Source of the DNA: CAYWNA01 sp964459305
GTDB taxonomy: Bacteria; Planctomycetota; Planctomycetia; Pirellulales; Pirellulaceae
DNA length: 35,698 nucleotides
NCBI GenBank assembly: GCA_964459305.1
Contig: CAYWNA010000130.1
Coordinates: 1 to 35,698, forward strand
Reading direction: 5' to 3'
Below the pieces are notes generated by a model, which saw only the letters and a program-made list of their open reading frames with translations, was not told the DNA's origin and did not search any database. Positions 25,812 through 35,300 of this stretch are shown here, one piece after another. Made by a program: the position numbers and the translations under genes. Position 1 is the first letter of the stretch. Each line of letters starts with the position of its first letter.

Positions 25812-27332
25812 TCAGACTCTCAGGGCCGGCTTCCAACTCCAGGACTGGAGACGGCACATCTTGCAGATATTGCTCCCCTCGAAGCCTTCGGGATAGATCT
25901 CGCGAGTGAATGTCTCTTGGGCGAAGAACGGCTCGTCAGCGATAACGGGGAGGTTGGGGCCGGTAAGTTCAACCGATTCTGGTGTTTGTCCCGCCCTAGC
26001 CGCCGTGTATAGATCCCGCAGGCTGTGGAGCATCTGCCCCGGACCGACGGTGACACCGTCTACCTCAACAGAGCACGGAATGGACGGCTCGTCGTCAAGC
26101 GTGCGATCGATCGAGCGCAGGGCCTCGAATACGGACGGTGAGCGTACCACGCCATGGCCAAGTCCTTCTGGGATTAGGGAAGTGGGCCCAATGACATTCC
26201 GCATAAAGACCTTTTCGGGCAGCGCACCGTCTTCGTGGTACGTTCGCAGAACCCGAACGAGCATACCGAACGCCTCCGCAGGGGATACGGAGAGCTTATC
26301 GCTGACGTAGGCGTCCAGGCGCTCGTCGAGGAAGGCAACTACCTCGTCCAGTTCGCGCAGGCCGAGCCAGTGCCCTTGGTTATCAGCGAAACTGCCGCGG
26401 TATGCCGAGAATGAGACGAATTGAGCTCTCTCCGCGTAGTACTTGACCGCACGCCTGAAAATGTCGAAGCCCTCACGCAGCGTCGCCTCGGGGTGGATGT
26501 CCATATAGCGAGGGAAGTCTTCATAGTAGAGGCTACCGTCTTGGTACGTCCTTGGCGCCGGACGCTTGAACGGCCGTACCGCGTAGGCCTTGTACGAATG
26601 CTGAATCACTCTCAACAGATCGGTCTTCTGGTTCTTCAGCTTCTCCTCGAACCTGTCGAATTTACTCCGAAAACGCTGTTCCAGATCGAACTCCGGACTG
26701 GGAACGCCTTCCAAGCCGCTCAGGTTTTCGGAATTCGGCACAAAGCTGTTGCAGTACCACACTGCGCCATGCCCCCGGGTCGGCACCAACAGATAGCCGG
26801 TTGTTGGCAGGCCCACCAGCCAACTGGCGTAGACCGCCTGCGGGGCCTTGGCGAATTCGGTGGTGTAGTATGTCGGGCGTCGCCCGAAGAGTTCCTCGAC
26901 TACGCTGAGTCCCGGCAACTCGTTCGTGGACCACTCGGACACGCCGTCGCGCCAACTCAGCTTCTCCAGGTACCCCGCCATAAACGGCGCGGCTCCGTGA
27001 TGGTTGCAGTGATAACCGATTTCGTGTCTCGCCAACGCCTTGACCACGTCCACCCTGCCGCGGCGTTTCAACGCCCTGGCGTAGTCCCCGGTAAGGTGAA
27101 AGTTGCCCACCAATCCTTCTTCCGTCAAGAATTCAGCGACCGCTTTGATATGATCATAATCTCTTGGCAGGTGTGCCACTTCGGTGGCGAACGAGAGAAT
27201 GATTCGCATGCTCGGGTGACCTTCCGCCCCGAGCGAAACCGCCCGCTCGTCCGCCGTCAATGGCGTAGGCCGGAAGTTGCATAACACCGGTACACTTGCT
27301 GCGGTCGCCAAGAACCGTCTTCGCGTAAGCAT
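25812..27332 (-). CDS. Tat-exported polysaccharide deacetylase (NodB-like) family protein, divergent
   Basis: ATG 27332 is chosen because GGAGGG lies about six bases upstream and the protein then begins with a Tat signal (LTRRRFLATAASVPVL); upstream in-frame ATGs add only unlikely residues. The protein has 506 residues. The region about 45-130 resembles a NodB barrel: RIILSFATEV in place of the usual TFDDG strand, VAEFLTEEGLVGNFHLTG, and HEIGYHCNHHG, which supplies His residues like the H-x3-[ST]H metal site. The canonical first Asp pair is missing, so zinc-dependent deacetylation is uncertain. The remaining 370 residues are of no recognised family. It lies upstream of the glycan operon on the same strand but is separated by 485 bases and a palindrome. 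A role in glycan processing is likely from context only. Confidence 0.65.
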   Translation of the reverse strand: MLTRRRFLATAASVPVLCNFRPTPLTADERAVSLGAEGHPSMRIILSFATEVAHLPRDYDHIKAVAEFLTEEGLVGNFHLTGDYARALKRRGRVDVVKALARHEIGYHCNHHGAAPFMAGYLEKLSWRDGVSEWSTNELPGLSVVEELFGRRPTYYTTEFAKAPQAVYASWLVGLPTTGYLLVPTRGHGAVWYCNSFVPNSENLSGLEGVPSPEFDLEQRFRSKFDRFEEKLKNQKTDLLRVIQHSYKAYAVRPFKRPAPRTYQDGSLYYEDFPRYMDIHPEATLREGFDIFRRAVKYYAERAQFVSFSAYRGSFADNQGHWLGLRELDEVVAFLDERLDAYVSDKLSVSPAEAFGMLVRVLRTYHEDGALPEKVFMRNVIGPTSLIPEGLGHGVVRSPSVFEALRSIDRTLDDEPSIPCSVEVDGVTVGPGQMLHSLRDLYTAARAGQTPESVELTGPNLPVIADEPFFAQETFTREIYPEGFEGSNICKMCRLQSWSWKPALRV

Positions 27333-27657
27333 GCTTTTCCCTCCGTTCGCTCCAAGACAGGGTGCGTTAGCTTGTCGTTTTGGCACGCAAGCCTCTTCCA
27401 CTCGCGATTGTAGCACGTCTCACGCTCGGTGCCACAAACGACTGAAACCGCTACCGGCGTGTTTCGGTCTGAATTGGACCATTCACCTTGGCAGTTGTTT
27501 CGCGGAGCGTCAGGAACGGCTACGATGGATGCCATGATAGCCGCAGCGCGGTGTGGCCGCAGGCGAAATGGGGCGCGATTCCATCGTGCCAGGAACGCTG
27601 GAAATGTTCCCCACACCAACGCTCTCACTGTCGAACGATCAATAGGGGGATGACTCC
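27333..27657. other. Divergent promoter region
   Basis: About 325 bases lie between the NodB-like gene (minus) and the esterase gene (plus). No gene is supported. A minus-strand extended -10 element is at 27407-27415; no good plus-strand promoter was found. Confidence 0.5.
27407..27415 (-). promoter_or_regulatory. Extended -10 element, candidate promoter of the NodB-like gene
   Basis: On the minus strand TGCTACAAT (TG-N-TACAAT) matches an extended -10 promoter, 75 bases upstream of ATG 27332. No good -35 at 17 bases is seen, which extended -10 promoters can tolerate. Confidence 0.35.
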
Positions 27658-29820
27658 ATGAGACCCGCTCCTTTTCCTGCGGCCTTGCTGCTGACGGTCG
27701 GGTCTGCCATCTTTGCTGAAGATCTCACCGTGCTGGAAGAAACGCCGGACGGAATTGTGCCGGGGAAGCAGTTTGAGGTCTACCTGAAGCAACAGTTCTA
27801 CCAGCATGTGGAGCGCCGTCTTGAGGCATACGAGGCCATCAAAACCCGGACGGACTGCGAACGATGGCAGAAGGAACGGCGCGAGTTCTTCGTGCAGCAA
27901 CTCGGCGGTTTCCCGGAACGCACGCCGTTGAACGCGAGAACAGTCGGGCGGCTGGAAGGCGAGGGCTACCATGTTGAAAAGCTGATCTTCGAAAGCCGTC
28001 CGCATCATCACGTCACGGCGAATTTGTATCTGCCGTTGACAAAGCCTCCTTATCCCGCCGTGCTGGTTCCCTGCGGTCACAGTCACAACGGCAAAGCATC
28101 CGGGCAGTACCAGCGGATTTCCATTCTGCTGGCGAAACACGGGATGGCGGCGCTCTGCTACGACCCGATCAGTCAGGGCGAGCGGTATCAAATGCTCGAT
28201 TACGAAGAAGAGCACACTCATTTCACCACGGCAAAGTGGCTGGAGGTTCCTCATCCGCGCGTCCAGTTCATTTGTACCATCGAGCACACAACCGCGGGAC
28301 TGGGCAGTATTCTGCTGGGTTCAAACATCGCCCAGTACCGGATCTGGGACGGGATGCGGGCCATCGATTACCTGCAAAGCCGCGACGATATTATCGCGGA
28401 CAAGATCGGGTGCACGGGGAATTCAGGCGGCGGCACGTTGACCTCGTATCTGATGGCGCTGGACGACCGCATCGTCGCCGCGGCGCCGGGTGGTTTCCTC
28501 ATGACCTATCGGCGCCTGATCGACACAAAAGGGCCGCAGGACGCTGAACAGAACATCCATGGTCAGATCGCTTTCGGCATGGACGAAGCGGATTACGTCC
28601 TTATGCGCGCACCGAGAGCGACACTGATCTGCGCCTCGACGCGGGATAAAACGTTCCCCATCGAAGGCACATGGCCCCTGTTCCGTGAGGCCAAGCGGTT
28701 CTACACGAGGCTGAGATACCCGGAGCGAGTGGACCTGACCGAGCCCGATGCGCCACATGGGTTCACGCTCCAGACGCGTGAAGCGACCGTCCAGTGGATG
28801 CGCCGATGGCTGATGGGCATTGATGATGTCGTCCGCGAAATCGACGAGCTGCCCGAACCGCTGGACGACAAGCTACTTTGGAAACTCAGCGACGGCGACT
28901 GGGCCAACCAGGAACTTCAGTGCGCCACCGAAGGGCAGGTGCTGCTAATACCGGGCGAGAAATCGGTGTTCCAGTTGAATGCGGAGATCGAACAGGAACT
29001 ACGGGGCAAGCGAACAACTGCGTGGAAGGAGTTGACCGCTGGCGAGCGGCGCGATCTAGTGCGGAGGACGATTGACGGAATCCCCGGTCCTTCCGGAGAA
29101 TCGAAATCGAAGCCCCACCGGGAATTGACCTGTACGTCGACGGGCACGATTCAGCGCGAAGGCTACCTGATCGAGAAACTGATCCTGACTCCGGAGCCGG
29201 GCATTCAGTTGCCCGGTCTGGGTTTCATCCCGGCGAAGCTGAACGGAAAGGCCTGTCTCTACGTGCATGGTGAAAGCATGAAGGCCGACGCCGCGCCGGG
29301 CGGGCCGATCGAAGCACTCGTGAAGCAAGGCCAGATCGTGCTGGCCGCCGAATTGCGCGGCATCGGCGAGACGGAAACCGGTCACGACAAACGCGACTAT
29401 GGACGCGGTCGGTTCGGCCGCGACGTGCAGGAGATATTTCTCGCCTATTTGATCGGCCGGTCGTATGTCGGGATGCGCACCAACGACGTTGCGGATTGGG
29501 CGAGATTTCTTGCAGCGTACAAGACGACGGACGATCGACCAAACGAGTTGCATCTGGTCGCGATCGGCGAGGCAGCCATTCCGGCTTTGCATGCAGCGGC
29601 GCTGGATGCGGAGCGGTTCGCTTCGGTCAGGTTGCGAAATATGATCTCGTCGTGGGCCGAAGTCGTACGTACGCCGGAAAACCTTAATCAGGCAGCCAAC
29701 GTCGTTCACGGAGCCTTGAAATACTACGATCTTCCGGACCTGATCGAACTGGCCGGCGCGAACAGCGTACACGTCGAAGAGCCACTGGATGTGATCGGCA
29801 ATCCACACGCTTCGAAGTGA
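27658..29820 (+). CDS. Secreted two-lobed alpha/beta-hydrolase, acetyl-xylan-esterase-like
   Basis: A GGGGGA ribosome binding site precedes ATG 27658, followed by a short signal peptide ending SAIFAED. The first lobe (about 90-385) is an alpha/beta-hydrolase resembling carbohydrate esterases of the acetyl xylan esterase (CE7/CE15-like) group. The oxyanion region is VPCGHSHNGK, the nucleophile Ser256 is in GNSGGG, Asp330 is in STRDKTF and His367 in APHGF. The second lobe (about 500-715) repeats the fold without a clear triad: RGIGETE, EIFLAYLIGRS, and AIGEAA in place of a nucleophile elbow. Such inactive second lobes are common in planctomycete relatives. It should remove ester groups from polysaccharides in the periplasm. 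It is followed after 46 bases by the ceramidase-like gene, probably in the same transcript. Confidence 0.82.
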   Translation: MRPAPFPAALLLTVGSAIFAEDLTVLEETPDGIVPGKQFEVYLKQQFYQHVERRLEAYEAIKTRTDCERWQKERREFFVQQLGGFPERTPLNARTVGRLEGEGYHVEKLIFESRPHHHVTANLYLPLTKPPYPAVLVPCGHSHNGKASGQYQRISILLAKHGMAALCYDPISQGERYQMLDYEEEHTHFTTAKWLEVPHPRVQFICTIEHTTAGLGSILLGSNIAQYRIWDGMRAIDYLQSRDDIIADKIGCTGNSGGGTLTSYLMALDDRIVAAAPGGFLMTYRRLIDTKGPQDAEQNIHGQIAFGMDEADYVLMRAPRATLICASTRDKTFPIEGTWPLFREAKRFYTRLRYPERVDLTEPDAPHGFTLQTREATVQWMRRWLMGIDDVVREIDELPEPLDDKLLWKLSDGDWANQELQCATEGQVLLIPGEKSVFQLNAEIEQELRGKRTTAWKELTAGERRDLVRRTIDGIPGPSGESKSKPHRELTCTSTGTIQREGYLIEKLILTPEPGIQLPGLGFIPAKLNGKACLYVHGESMKADAAPGGPIEALVKQGQIVLAAELRGIGETETGHDKRDYGRGRFGRDVQEIFLAYLIGRSYVGMRTNDVADWARFLAAYKTTDDRPNELHLVAIGEAAIPALHAAALDAERFASVRLRNMISSWAEVVRTPENLNQAANVVHGALKYYDLPDLIELAGANSVHVEEPLDVIGNPHASK

Positions 29821-29866
29821 TGGAACCCAACCTTACTCACAAATGCCTGCAAAGAAGGAGTCTCTG

Positions 29867-31231
29867 ATGCGACATCTTGTTGTTTGCTCGTGGCTGTTTG
29901 CTGTTGCCATCTGTTGCCTTGTGACGCCGCACGTCGATGCTGGTGATGATAGCAAGCTGCGCGTGGCAACCTTCTGTTCAGATGCGACTCCGCCGCTGGG
30001 CTCACCGACCTACGGCGGCAAGCCGCTGGAAACGGTGGAGACTCCGTTGTTGGCCAAAGGGATCGTGCTGGACGATGGCCAGCAGCGTTATGTTGTCTGC
30101 GCCATCGACTGGTGTGGCCTTTGCGGATCGGCACACATGCTCTTTCGAAACAAGATCGCGGCCGGGGCCGGAATCGACGTGTCGAACGTGGCGGTCCACA
30201 CCGTCCACCAACACACGGCGCCCTACCTTCCCATCGGATCGTTGGTGGTACGCGACAAAGACGGTAACCCGCCGAAAGGTGTTGACCCGCCGGTCGTCCA
30301 CCAGATCGCCGAGCGGCTGGGCCAGGCCGTAAAAAGGTCGCTCGGCGAGTTCCAGCCCTTTGATTCGATTGGTACAGGCCAGGCCAAGGTCGATCGAGTC
30401 GCCTCGGCCCGGCGGATTCTCACCGCCGACGGGAAGATCCGCACGCGATGGAGTGCCTGCACCGACCCTGAGTTGCGAGCAGAGCCCGAAGGGTATATAG
30501 ATCCAATTCTGAAAACGGTCACGCTTGCCCAGGGCGATAAACCTCTCGTCCGAATCCATTACTACGCAACGCATCCGCAGAGCTTCTATGGCGATGCCCG
30601 CGTCTGCTACGACGTACCCGGCTTCGCACGCCAGCGCCTCGAAAAGAAGGAGAAGGTATTCCAAATCTACTTCACGGGCTGTGCGGGCGACGTCGTTATG
30701 GGGAAATACAACGATCGCACGCCGCAAGCCCGCGCGGAATTGACCGACCGGCTGTACGCAGGCATGGAAGCGTCGGTCGCTTCGACTCGGATGGTTCCGG
30801 TCGAGCGTATCGACTGGCGGACTCTGCCTCTTGTCCTCCCGCTAAAAGACGAAGCCGCGCACGACATAGCCACGAACCGCTCCGTGATCGAGGATACGGA
30901 AACGCCCGACAAGGATCGGATGCAGGCGGCTCGAGAGATTGCCCTCGCCGAGTGGCTGAAGCAGCCTCTTCAGTTGAGTCTGTTACGCATAGGGCCGGTC
31001 GAGCTGGTCCATTTGCCTGGCGAGAGCATGATCGAATTTCAGTTGTTTACACAAAAACAGAAACCGGATCGCTTCGTGGCCGTTGCCGCGTACGGCGATT
31101 TGGCAACCGGCTACATCTGCACCGAGCGGGCGTTCTCCGAAGGAGGCTACGAACCAAGTGCGTCGAAGGTCGCACCGAAATCCGAGGCGATTCTCAAGAA
31201 GGCGATCTGCAAGTTGCTCGAGCTCGAATAG
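29867..31231 (+). CDS. Secreted neutral/alkaline ceramidase-like protein
   Basis: ATG 29867 is preceded by AAGGAG at six bases and by a signal peptide (HLVVCSWLFAVAICCLVTPHVDA), so it is preferred over ATG 29843. The 454-residue protein has the fold and motifs of the neutral/alkaline non-lysosomal ceramidase N-terminal domain as found in planctomycetes. These are an opening RVATFCSDATPPLGSP, the His-rich metal-site strand VAVHTVHQHTAPY, HYYATHPQSFYGDARV and YFTGCAGDVVMGKYN. The usual C-terminal ceramidase domain is absent, so lipid hydrolysis is not assured. Planctomycete genomes carry many such paralogues near sugar-processing genes. The gene ends six bases before a nested palindrome that could stabilise or terminate the transcript. 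Confidence 0.8.
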   Translation: MRHLVVCSWLFAVAICCLVTPHVDAGDDSKLRVATFCSDATPPLGSPTYGGKPLETVETPLLAKGIVLDDGQQRYVVCAIDWCGLCGSAHMLFRNKIAAGAGIDVSNVAVHTVHQHTAPYLPIGSLVVRDKDGNPPKGVDPPVVHQIAERLGQAVKRSLGEFQPFDSIGTGQAKVDRVASARRILTADGKIRTRWSACTDPELRAEPEGYIDPILKTVTLAQGDKPLVRIHYYATHPQSFYGDARVCYDVPGFARQRLEKKEKVFQIYFTGCAGDVVMGKYNDRTPQARAELTDRLYAGMEASVASTRMVPVERIDWRTLPLVLPLKDEAAHDIATNRSVIEDTETPDKDRMQAAREIALAEWLKQPLQLSLLRIGPVELVHLPGESMIEFQLFTQKQKPDRFVAVAAYGDLATGYICTERAFSEGGYEPSASKVAPKSEAILKKAICKLLELE

Positions 31232-31236
31232 ATGGG

Positions 31237-31355
31237 CAGCGCCACGTTGGCGTCCCGAAGTAACCCGAAGCGTAAGCGAGGGAAGAACTTGAGGTGATTA
31301 CCTCGCTTACGCTTCGGGTTAGTACTTCGCGAGTCCTTTGGCCAAAGTGGCGCTG
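31237..31355. repeat. Nested palindromic element
   Basis: Outer arms CAGCGCCACGTTGGC (31237-31251) and its near-complement (31341-31355, one mismatch) enclose a perfect 21-base inverted repeat, 31261-31281 and 31301-31321 (core AACCCGAAGCGTAAGCGAGG). The inner family is the same as at 1468-1528. The centres differ by about five bases. A short third pair, CGAAGTA (31256-31262) and TACTTCG (31323-31329), lies between the two. Confidence 0.9.
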
Positions 31356-31474
31356 TTCAAAAAGGCAAATGCAGTTTCGCCCCATGGCTGCCTGGGGCAA
31401 CTCGCATGAGAGGCTGAAACCAAACGACTTTCTTCCAACCTATGGGATCTTGAACGAACTGGAGTGGAACAATC

Positions 31475-32185
31475 ATGAAAATGGCAAGAAACGGAGCTTT
31501 GTTGTGCTTGGTCGCCGCGATTCTGGTGAGCATGTCGCGAGCAGCACAGGTGGAAGAGCCCGAAAGTACAGATTGGCAGCCGCTGTTCGATGGCGAAACG
31601 CTTGATGGCTGGGAGATGCTGGAAGGCAAAGGAAACTTCTTCGTCAAGGACGGCGAAATCGTGGGAGAGACGGAGGCAGGCGTCAAGGGCAGCTACCTGT
31701 GCACAATGGAGACTTACAACAACTTCATCCTTGAACTCGAATTCAACGTGGACGAGGGGCTGAACTCCGGCGTGCAGATTCGCACGGACATACACAAAGA
31801 GGATACGGCAACTCTCTACATGAGCGGTCGGCTCGAACTGAAGCCGCGAAACTTCGTGGCTGGACAAGTGTTCGGTTATCAGATTGAGATCGACACTTCT
31901 CCGAGGGCATGGACCGGCGGACTGTACGAAGGAGGCCGCCGGGGTTGGCTGCAAACGCTGGAGTACAATGAGCCCGCCAGGAAGGCCTTCAAGCCGGGCG
32001 AATGGAACAAGCTGCGGATCCAGGCTGTCGGTGATTCGATCAAGACGTGGCTGAACGGCACATCAGCCACCGACACGCGAGACGCATGGTGCCGGACCGG
32101 CCGGATCGGCTTTCAACTGCACGGGACCAAGGAATCAGGAAAGCAACTTCGCTTTCGCAATATTCGCATCCATGAGATTGACTGA
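31475..32185 (+). CDS. Secreted DUF1080 (3-keto-disaccharide hydrolase fold) protein
   Basis: The 236-residue protein begins with a signal peptide (MKMARNGALLCLVAAILVSMSRAA). It then shows the standard DUF1080 opening WQPLFDGETLDGWEMLEGKGNF, the middle NFILELEFNVDEGLNSGVQIR, GYQIEID and the end GRIGFQLHGTKESGKQLRFRNIRI. The fold is a concanavalin-like beta-sandwich. Members act on 3-keto-glycosides, and many others have unknown substrates. GGAG about ten bases upstream is the only candidate ribosome binding site. It stands alone after a nested palindrome and before the palindrome that precedes the RHS gene. With the ThuA-like, AKR-like and Gfo/Idh sequences at the other end of the window, it points to oxidative sugar breakdown. 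Confidence 0.88.
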   Translation: MKMARNGALLCLVAAILVSMSRAAQVEEPESTDWQPLFDGETLDGWEMLEGKGNFFVKDGEIVGETEAGVKGSYLCTMETYNNFILELEFNVDEGLNSGVQIRTDIHKEDTATLYMSGRLELKPRNFVAGQVFGYQIEIDTSPRAWTGGLYEGGRRGWLQTLEYNEPARKAFKPGEWNKLRIQAVGDSIKTWLNGTSATDTRDAWCRTGRIGFQLHGTKESGKQLRFRNIRIHEID

Positions 32186-32212
32186 GGTTCCAGTCGGGAG
32201 ATCGGGCGGGCT

Positions 32213-32311
32213 GGGGTCAACGCTTTACACTTGACGCACCTCCGCGCCTGAGGTCGGCGAGACACGGCACGGTAGATTCTTGCAGGATGTCAAGTGTAAA
32301 GAGTTGACCCC
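32213..32311. repeat. Palindrome with 23-base arms abutting the RHS gene
   Basis: Arms 32213-32235 and 32289-32311 (left begins GGGGTCAACGCTTTACAC) are inverted repeats with one mismatch around a 53-base centre. The right arm ends exactly where RHS-like coding similarity begins (frame codes SPGNQWKDTGTTMYRYY from about 32312), and it supplies the in-frame stop TAA at 32297-32299. Confidence 0.88.
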
Positions 32312-32347
32312 TCGCCGGGCAACCAGTGGAAGGATACCGGCACAACG

Positions 32348-35300
32348 ATGTACCGGTATTACAAGGAATTCCCCACAGGGAGCTCTTCATCGTCCAGTTC
32401 CTCTTCTTCCGGATCGGGTGGCTATCTTGAAGCGAGACTGCTGAAATACGTCGTCAATCCGGAGGCGTACGAACGGCTGGAGGCGGACCCCAACGTCACC
32501 GATCCGCTGACTGCCAGCGATTCGAAGGTGGCCGAATATGCCGACAAGTATTTCGAATACGACGTCGGGCGGCGCGTCACCAAGGAGATGGTCAACGGCG
32601 GCTCGCAAACGTACCTATTCAGCTACGAAGAGAGCGAGAACGCGGATGGCTATAACAGTTGGAAGTACAAGACGACCGAAACGCCGCCCAGCGGCGCCCA
32701 GAATGTCGTCTACTCGAACTACGCCGGACAGACGATGCTACGTGTGCTCAAATCGGACAGTGACGAGTGGTGCGAGTTTTGGAAGTACAACGACTCGGCT
32801 CAAGTCATCTTGCACGCCAATCCATCGGCCATCAGTGGCTATGACGACACCAAGGCGGATCTTCTGAACGAGACCGCCGGCAGCTACCAGTATCTGAAGA
32901 ACAACGACGGCCTGATCCACACGTACGAATATCATGCCTGCAGTGGCTACCTGAGCGCCGAGAAGATCCAAAACGGCGAGTCCGGTACGCCGATCAAGCG
33001 GCGCGAGTACGAATACCTTTCGCGTCCTATTAATGGCTCATCCGGCTCGTCGTCCAGTTCCTCGTCCTCCGGCGGGGCCTGCGAACCGGCGGCGTGGTTC
33101 ATTTCGAAGGAGACGGTGTATCCGTCCGACACGGATCAAACGAAGAAGATCGTCACGTCCTACTCGTACACGTTCTATCCCGACTTGTGCCAAGTCCAAC
33201 AGAAAGTGACCACGCTTCCGGCCGTCCCGGCCGATCAGGGCGGTTCCGGTCAGAGCGACACGCGGCGCGAGTATTTCGACGAGTACGGCAACCTGACGTG
33301 GCAGATGGACGAGTTGGGTTTCATCACGCGATACAAGTACGATGTGGTGACCGGGGCGATCACACAGATCATCCAGGACGTCGACACCTCGCAAGTCACC
33401 GACGAGCCTTCCGGCTGGGAAACACCCACCGGCGGTGGCGAGCACATTGTGACGGACTTCGAGCACGACGACCTGGGACGGACGACGCAGGTTCTCGGCC
33501 CCGTCCATACCGCGGATGTGGATGGGACTCCGACCTCTGTGCGAAGCGCAACGTGGACGGTGTACGACGATGCGGACCACGAAATCCGGTCTGCCGTGGG
33601 CTATGGGACGGGCGCGGAGTACGACACGTTTACGCTCGTGAATCCTGTGTCGATCACCAAGTTCAACGAAGCAGGCAGTGTGCTGGAGGAGATTCAAGCC
33701 ACTCGCGCGTCCACCAGCGGCAAGTTGGATCCGAGCGACACGTTTGCCCAGTCGTCCTACGTGGCATGGACGAGGCGCGAGTACACACAGTGCTGTCTGC
33801 TATGGTCCACGTACGAGTACCACACGATTCCTGAAAGCGGCGAAGGCGAAAGTGGCACAAACTACGAGGAAGCCGAGTATGACTACAACGCCAGCCGTAT
33901 CATGAACCGCATAGGCGCACCAGACGGCAAGATCACCTTCTCTGTGTTCGACGTGCGGGGCAATCCCACCAAGGTATACGTTGGCACGGATGATACGGGT
34001 GCCACCGCCAGCGATCCCACCGGCGGTGGAGCCACGGGCAACAACATGGTGCTCGTCACCGAAAGCGAGTACGACGGTGGCACGGACGGGGGCGACAACT
34101 ACCTGACCGAACAAACACAGCACGACCAAGAGAGCGTCGCTCGCACGACTACCTATATTTACGACGTGCGCGGCAATGGAATCCAGGTCGAAGATCCCCT
34201 GGGGAACCTCGGTACCACGGTGTACGACAATCTGGGCCGGCCGACTGCGGTGGTCAATCCGCTCGGCGAACGGTCCACCACCGTCTACGACGACCGCGGG
34301 CGGACACTGGCGACCCTTGATCCGTTGGGCAACCGAGTCACGACGGTCTACGATGCCGGTAGCCAAGTGACCGGCATCATCGATCCATTGGGGCACCGCA
34401 ATACGACCGTGTACGATTCCCTCGATCGGCAACACGCCAGCGTGAATCCCCTCGGTGAGCGCACTACCAGCGTGTACAACGACGCCAGCGAAACGACAGG
34501 CGTCGTCAACCCGTTAGGGGCGCGAAGCACGACCGTCTACGATGGCACGGGCCGGTCGACGGCGTCGGTCGACCCGCTCGGCAACCATGCTACGGTGGCC
34601 TACGATGACGCGGGCCAGCAAGTCGCGTCCATCGATCCTCTTGGCAACCGGACGACGACCGTCTTCGACGACGCGGGCAGACCGACTGCCTCGGTCGATG
34701 CGCTGGGTAGTCGTTCGACGACTGTCTACGACGTTGCGGGACGGACCACGGCCTCCATCGATCCTTTGGGGAACACAAGCACGAATACGTACGACATCGT
34801 CAACCGGACAAGGACTGTAGTCGATCCCCTGGGCTATCGAACGACTCAAACCTACGACGCTTCCGAACGGCAGATCAAGACCGTCAACGCGAGAGGCTTC
34901 GTGACGACGAACGTGTACGACGCCGCGGGGCGCACGAAGGCCACCATCGATGCCCTTGGAAATCGGACAACCCTCGGCTACGACGCCGCCGGGCGGAAGA
35001 CCGCGGTGACCAACGCACTCGGTCATACCTCGACCAACGTGTACGATGCCGCGGGCAGGCCGTCGGCGAGGATTGATCCCCTCGGCTACCGTACCAGCCA
35101 GACGTACGATGCGGCCGGCCAACCGGTCGCGCAAATCACTCCGCTCGGCCATCGAGCCACGACCGTGTACGACGACGCCGGGCGAACCACCGCGGAAGTG
35201 AACCCGTTGGGCCACCGGACGACGTTCAGCCATGATGCGGCGGGAAGACGCATCGCCACCACCGATGCCAACGGCAACGTGTCCACCACAGTGTACGACG

